64,000 bases of DNA from Pyrenopolyporus hunteri. Taxonomy: Eukaryota; Ascomycota; Sordariomycetes; Xylariales; Hypoxylaceae. Position 1 is the stretch's first letter. Every line of letters begins with the position of its first letter. A model generated the notes under the pieces. It ran no database searches, was not told the DNA's origin, and saw only the letters and a list, made by a program, of their open reading frames with translations. Shown one piece after another: positions 58,501 through 64,000 of this stretch. The position numbers were made by a program, and so were the translations under genes. The stretch lies in contig CADCXC010000010.1 in the NCBI GenBank assembly GCA_902806595.1, positions 62,001 through 126,000 of the forward strand, read 5' to 3'.

Positions 58501-59850
58501 AAAATTGCAGCCCACCGCGTCTTGCAGCTCTTATTCAATCCTGATTAGCTCGGAGATGTATTATCATGCTTTTACATGAATATAGGTAGATCTTTTAACA
58601 CTTACATGCCTAGGCTATCGGTGATACAATAGCGCCTACTCACCTACACACACATATGCAGGTTATGTAGGCGCTTCAAGTCAAGCTGAGACACAGTACC
58701 AAACTCCTTTCCACTCATCTTCCCACTTATAGAGAAGATAGACATACAGATGCTATAATAAACGGTAATAAATGCCACGGTACATCCTTCGTTAATCGAC
58801 AATCTTTAACCGTTGGTAACGCCTTGGCTGCGGATTCAGGTTTGTTTGGTCGTGATACCATGCGCAATCTCCGATGTTGACGGAAGCGATGATGAAAAGC
58901 GTCATGCACAGGTCCCTGCACCTATCTATATTCAGTTGTCTCGATATGGATGAATCTGAGACCTGCCCGAATCCGACTGGGCATGGCTATAGATACCTAC
59001 ATGTATGATGTATATATCCAGAAAACAAATATCAGTTTCCGGTAGATTAACAAAGAGATGGATATTTTCCAGGACATGGAATATACCTAGGTACATACCT
59101 ACCTATACCTGCTGTCCCGTCGTATCTTGAGGCTGGGTACGGAGTATACATGTAAGTACGTACATTCACCGGACCTTTCTTGTACATCAGGTACCGTTGG
59201 GTAGAGAGTTTTTAGTCTCCGCTTAAGCGGGTTTACTTGATTCGTCCCTTTGTCCTACCTCGTGCCAGAACAAGCAACAATTGCATGTTCAGCAGTAAGC
59301 CTAAGGCAGGTGTTCCCTCCTGCAGCCGATGCATTTTACATCGGATACATGGGTTATACAAGCGAGTACCCTCCTCAGGTACATGTACCTAATGTAAGCC
59401 AATACATGTAGGTACCTACTCAGGGACTTCGATGACTTCTAATACGCATCGAATGGCCTCGAACAGGTTTTGTCATCATCGCAAATAAATTACCGACTTG
59501 TATCGACCTTTTTACCCAATTCCAGCTTGTCGGTGTTCACACTGCTTAAAATGCATGTACCCATTGGTCTTTCTGTGGCGAAAAGCGGCTTTCATGGCCA
59601 TTAAACCTTGCGCCAAAGCGCCCTACGTACCTGCTCTTTTGTAGCCAGCCCAGCCCAACCAGCCAGCCCCCTCCCTTGCCCCCCGTAAATGGGCCCTAGT
59701 AAAATTGGAAAACAATTCGAAGTTAGGTACTCTGCGGCACGCTAGCCCGCTACATCATCAGGCGACTTTCGATCTCGGGATGCAAGCACCGCCTGTACGT
59801 ACAAAGTAGCACTAAAGCAAGGCCCATAACCATGTAAAAATGTACATACG
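55504..59850. other. Long gene-poor interval
   Basis: About 4.3 kb without a supportable gene. Frames at 56261-56464, 56474-56704, 56788-56994 and 58137-58538 (minus) are short, lack domains, and some start without ATG. ACCTAGGT-type runs occur at about 56947, 57027, 58608, 59088-59105, 59150 and 59382-59412. TTACGTCATAAGTATGTGACGTAATG near 56610-56640 contains two TGACGT-type motifs. An inverted pair ACACCTT...AAGGTGT lies at about 57162-57188. Confidence 0.5.
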
Positions 59851-60816
59851 TAGTGGTTTCGATGTCGCCGGTCGACAAACCGCTCGCTCAGTCGTCATTC
59901 CTCCCACCTTTTCCCTCTTTCTTTGATAATTCTTCCATCCCACCCCCAGAAGCGATACATGTAAGGCCCGGGTCAACTCTGCATACACACACCACTACAC
60001 CAACATTTCAGGTCTCCGTACCATCTATATTATCTTTTTTTCGTCTCTCTTCTACTTCTTCCTCTTCCTATTCTTCTTACACGGGGTTTTAGATCTGTGT
60101 TTTTTAACCTACCTATAGACAGATCTCTGTGACAGCGCCCTCTATTCCCATCCCATCTAGCGTCTTAACAGATCCTGGGGGAAATCATAGCCGCACGATA
60201 GAAAGAACTTGGTGACTTGCATTGCAGCGAAAGAGAAGAAAGCAAATTCCGCGCCTTGCAGCCCGCTCCCCGCCGAACCTGATATATTCTCTACGGTACC
60301 TACCTCTTACCTTACCCCCGTGGGTACCAGCATAACATTACATTATTTTACTCACGCGTGCATATTTGTTACAAATCAAAGACGGTTCAACCTCCGTTCC
60401 GCCTCCAACTCCGATCCTGAGTCTATCCGCCCGCCCCGTTTGGATTTTAGGAACCCTATTCCACGTAGGCGTAGGTTAGATACAAGTCCGAGAGCAATAG
60501 GCATCAATTACCCTGGGACAGCGAATATTCGGCAGCCTCCCTCCGTCTTTATCCACCTTACCTCGCTTCCACACTCCGTTCCATTTGCTGAAGCAGTCGG
60601 CCTTAGTCGGACTTACTCGTTTAATCAATCAATCAATCAGTGGACGGCACCTGTCCTATACCTAAGTTTTGCTTGGTTCGAACTTGAAACTTTCCGTGGG
60701 ATTGGAACCGGAGGCGCTTCTCAAAATTCTTGTCTCGCATAGGAGAGACAGAAGAAAAAGAGTGGAAAGGACAGTCCAAGGTGCATTTTGGGTACGACGT
60801 CCGGTAACCCAAGAAA
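59851..60816 (+). promoter_or_regulatory. Probable promoter and long 5' leader of the kinase gene
   Basis: Pyrimidine-rich stretches at about 59900-59950 and 60030-60080 look like fungal promoter or leader DNA. An (AATC)n run of about four units lies at 60622-60640. Two open frames (59853-60092 and 60209-60742) have low-complexity or unremarkable products and would be upstream frames at most. Confidence 0.45.
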
Positions 60817-63484
60817 ATGTCGACCATCCAGCAGCTGAAGAATTTCATCCGCCATGGTACGCCCCTCCGTTGTCCGCCCCTCTGCTGTTTCCTTCTCTGC
60901 CTACCACTCGTTTGGTTCGGTGTGTTTTGCTTGATCTGCCTTCCCACAGATCAAATATTTTATTAGTTCAACTATTGTGTTGCGACTTATTCGACTCGCA
61001 TTTTTTTTTCTAACCGAAAATTTGAGGGGGATTCTTCCTTCATTTCCTCTGAATTTTCTCCCCTCCCAAACCCCTCTATTGATTTACTATAGCCTTATCC
61101 TGGCGCATAACCCGCTGATAGTTTATTCTCAAAATAGGCAAGCAGGCCAGGGCGACCAACTACGAAGAGCCTTCGCGGAAACATGAATATTCTCCCTCGC
61201 AACCTGCTGCTCAACAACAGAAAGCCATGGCCCACGTAAGCGAGCCCGGCAACACGGCAGGCAACGCCCAGGCCCGTAATAACGTCCCCGATACCTACTC
61301 CGCCCAGCCGGGAGAGATCCAAAATCAAAATCGTGTCGCGCAAGCCGACGCCGTTGCTGCCCATCATGCCGAGGCTAACCAGAATCTATCCGGTAGCCAG
61401 TCGTCTAAGAGCAGAAGCAGAGCAGATGATACCCACGTCGCTAAGATCGTCCAGGAGGAGAACGAGAATAGGAATAAGTTCCCCAAATATCCCGGTCTGG
61501 AAAGGTGGGAGTTGCTTGAGAAGATGGGAGACGGCGCCTTTAGCAACGTCTACCGAGCGAGAGATACTAAGGGTAATGCTGGCGAGGTCGCCATCAAAGT
61601 TGTCCGAAAGTTTGAAATGAACAACATGCAGGTGAGTTCGCCGGCGCTTGAGTTCGTGTCGTCAGCCGAGTCATTTCTTCTATTTCGGTCGCAACTTTCC
61701 GTTTCCTTTTTCCAGCAATGCAAATGTTTCCTTTTACCAACTATTGGGGGTCGAATTATAGGGTGATAAACATTTACATCCGGATTTTAAGAAGGTACCG
61801 AAGGCAGCAGAGGTGCGGAGACTCTTTCTTTTGTCAATTCTAACATCTCTCTCCTATATATCTCTCTCTCGCTCTGCCTACCTCCAATCCGCCTTCTTGC
61901 ACTTGTGGTATTTTACGTTTTCTCTCTCTCTCCCATATATCATATCATATTCTACATATTCCCGAGACCCGGGGCAAATTTCCGAGGGCTGGGCTAATAT
62001 TTCATCGCAGAGAGCAAACATATTAAAGGAAGTCCAAATTATGCGCCAACTGGACCATCCCAATATCATCAAGCTTGTCGACTTCTCGGAATCGAAACAA
62101 TACTACTACATCATCCTGGAACTGGCACCTGGCGGAGAGTTATTCCACCAAATCGTGCGACTCACCTACTTCAGCGAAGAACTCTCGAGGCATGTTATCG
62201 TACAAGTCGCAAAGGCTCTGGAATACCTTCACGAAGAGAAGGGCGTCGTGCATCGGTAAGTGACAACGTCAGGTCGATCAGCCGCAAAACACCAAACACC
62301 GAACCCACTTCCCGATGGCACGATTCAGCTGTCCGTCTAAGGGTGCATCGAGGCGGCTAAATTAGGTGGCGGTGACGTCACCAAACATCAGATGTGTCCG
62401 GCCCCTGCATCAGCCTACTGACATGTGAGACTATAGTGACATCAAGCCCGAAAACATCTTATTCAGCCCGATACCGTTCGTGCCATCAAAGCACCCGAAG
62501 CCAAAGCAGCCTGGTGACGAAGATAAGGTCGACGAAGGCGAATTCATCAAGGGGGTTGGGGCCGGAGGTATCGGTCAGATCAAGATCGCCGACTTTGGCT
62601 TATCGAAGGTCGTCTGGGATAACCAAACCATGACGCCATGTGGCACCGTCGGTTATACGGCCCCTGAGATAGTGAAGGATGAGCGATACTCGAAGTCGGT
62701 GGATATGTGGGCCTTGGGCTGCGTATTGTATACGTTACTATGCGGTTTCCCACCGTTCTACGATGAGAGTATAGAGGTCCTTACCGAGAAGGTTGCTAAG
62801 GGGCAATATACCTTCTTGTCGCCTTGGTGGGATGACATCTCGAAGTCTGCCCAGGACCTTATCACCCACCTACTCACCGTCGATCCCGAAGAGCGGTACA
62901 CAATTAGGGAATTCCTGAGCCACCCGTGGGTGCAAGGATCCGGACCCACGCCGCGCGAAGAGAAGAAGCAGACCAAGGAGGACGTGCTGCGCGCGTTCGA
63001 CGCAGGCCGTCTCATCGATGGCGAGCGTCGCATGGACTTCAGGTCGCCTGGTGCAGTGAACTTGCGTGAGATTTTCGACGTCGGTTACTCGGTACATCGA
63101 CAAGAGGAGGAGGCGAAGCGGAGGAAGCAGATCGGCGCCAAAGGTGCGCCGCCGGCGCGACTGGCTGGTCTTCACGAAGACTCGGAAGAGGACAAGTCTG
63201 ATCCCGAATACGTACATAAGGCCGAGGCTCAACAGCTCGAACAGAGCATGCGTAAGACGCACCTTGGTAAGGAGAAGGAGCGCGGCCGGGAGCGGGATCG
63301 ACCTGCCGACCGGGAACAACGAGGATACGGTCAACACAGCGCCGCCGTGGCGCAGGCTGCCCGACAGCAAGTCCGCGATCGAAATAAGCAGCGAGGAGCC
63401 TTCGAACTTAACCTCGATGGAGCGACGTTACTTGGTAGGCGAGCCGGGAAGGCTCCCCCGACGGCCAGCGTCGGCGGCTTATAG
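60817..63484 (+). CDS. Rck2/Srk1-like serine/threonine protein kinase (CaMK group), four exons
   Basis: Exons are 60817-60856, 61138-61631, 62011-62255 and 62437-63484. Introns are 281, 379 and 181 bp, long for this window. Phases agree; the product is 608 residues. It begins MSTIQQLKNFIRHGKQARAT. A disordered Gln/Asn/Ser-rich segment is followed by a kinase domain from about residue 134: glycine loop GDGAFSNVYRARD at 144, Lys167 in VAIKVVRK, catalytic HRDIKPEN at 259-266, DFGLSK at 312 and an activation loop TPCGTVGYTAPE. About 40 extra residues rich in Lys, Pro and Gly lie between HRD and DFG. The tail has coiled, Lys/Arg/Glu-rich sequence and ends TASVGGL. Yeast Rck2 and fission-yeast Srk1 are activated by the stress MAP kinase Hog1/Sty1 and restrain translation and the cell cycle. 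The orthology is by domain pattern only. Confidence 0.9.
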
Positions 63485-64000
63485 GGCTGGGGCTGTTGGT
63501 GAGCGAAGGGCCGAAGATGAGGTGTTCCGAGCATGAAGGTTGATGGTGTATTACCTTATTGATTCCAAGAACATTTTGGCTGAGTCCCTCGGCCGGCGCT
63601 CGGAACGGAATTTGGGGGGTTTGAAGCATGCGGCATCGGTTTGAATGAACAATATGGGAGTTTCTTGTGGCTTTTCGTCTTTTTGCACGTCAATCCGCAA
63701 CGCTTCGCACATAGGATAAGGCGTTCCCGGAATCAATACATATTTCACCCTTTCAATTTCACTGCTCCGTGCCGGATGAATTGAAACTAGATTAGCCCTG
63801 CATTCTTCTGGTGGCGGTAGATTTGGTCTGGACGCTTTAGGGTATTGTCTTTCCGAGCCTGCTTCTGCACCTTGCCTTCCGCCCTTCGTAGTAAATTGGC
63901 TGTGCATTGTTACCGTCTAACACTCCCGAACAATCTGAGACAATATACCTATTCACGACGGTCGAATTACCTAGTTCTCCCTCGCTGAAGTTTAATTTCC
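63485..64000. other. Region downstream of the kinase gene
   Basis: No gene is supported. The minus-strand frame at 63551-63907 has no domain and lies in the likely 3' untranslated region of the kinase. Confidence 0.5.

Noticed and set aside
58137..58538. Minus-strand 133-codon frame with a hydrophobic C-terminus
   Set aside because: Starts without ATG; the hydrophobic part comes from a poly-purine/pyrimidine tract; no family pattern or splice signals.

Overview
The window looks like nuclear DNA of a filamentous ascomycete (Pezizomycotina, most probably a Sordariomycete). The reasons are short 56-90 bp spliceosomal introns with GTAAGT-like donors and CTRAY branch points, a Zn2Cys6 regulator, HET, F-box, ankyrin and GH79 genes, a fungal multi-pass membrane family, and a long block of DNA with the signature of repeat-induced point mutation (RIP). 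No bacterial operon, CRISPR array, rRNA or convincing tRNA was seen.

Layout. Positions 1-641 (minus) hold the 5' end of a Zn2Cys6 transcription factor cut by the window edge. Positions 2497-2951 hold a two-exon small secreted 8-cysteine protein. Positions 4277-6043 hold an F-box/ankyrin protein whose F-box is completed only after an 81 bp intron is removed. Positions 7057-35349 are a 28.3 kb, extremely AT-rich block bounded by a long terminal inverted repeat. I read it as one very large, RIP-destroyed mobile element. Inside are a seven-copy hairpin repeat family, a 62 bp tandem tail array, an 87 bp higher-order minisatellite, a large inverted repeat and several fossil reading frames.

To the right come a four-exon multi-pass membrane protein (36349-38578), a frame-broken HET pseudogene (about 38959-39525), a two-exon F-box protein (40449-41721), a LanC-like protein with an apparent frameshift near its C-terminus (43300-44500, minus), a four-exon BuGZ/ZNF207-like zinc-finger protein (45403-46603, minus), a four-exon disordered protein of unknown function (50334-51351), a transposase-type helix-turn-helix remnant (52061-52678, minus), a secreted GH79 beta-glucuronidase-like enzyme (53884-55503) and a four-exon Rck2/Srk1-like protein kinase (60817-63484).

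The genes do not form an obvious cluster or pathway. The pattern is a gene-poor accessory region: effector-like, F-box, ankyrin and HET genes sit around a RIP-silenced block. More conserved housekeeping or signalling genes (BuGZ-like, kinase) lie toward the right. Intergenic DNA outside the block carries many short ACCTAGGT/TAGGTACC palindromic runs, which I did not see inside the block. All splice models were made by eye from splice signals, frame and protein-family fit; none is supported by RNA data.
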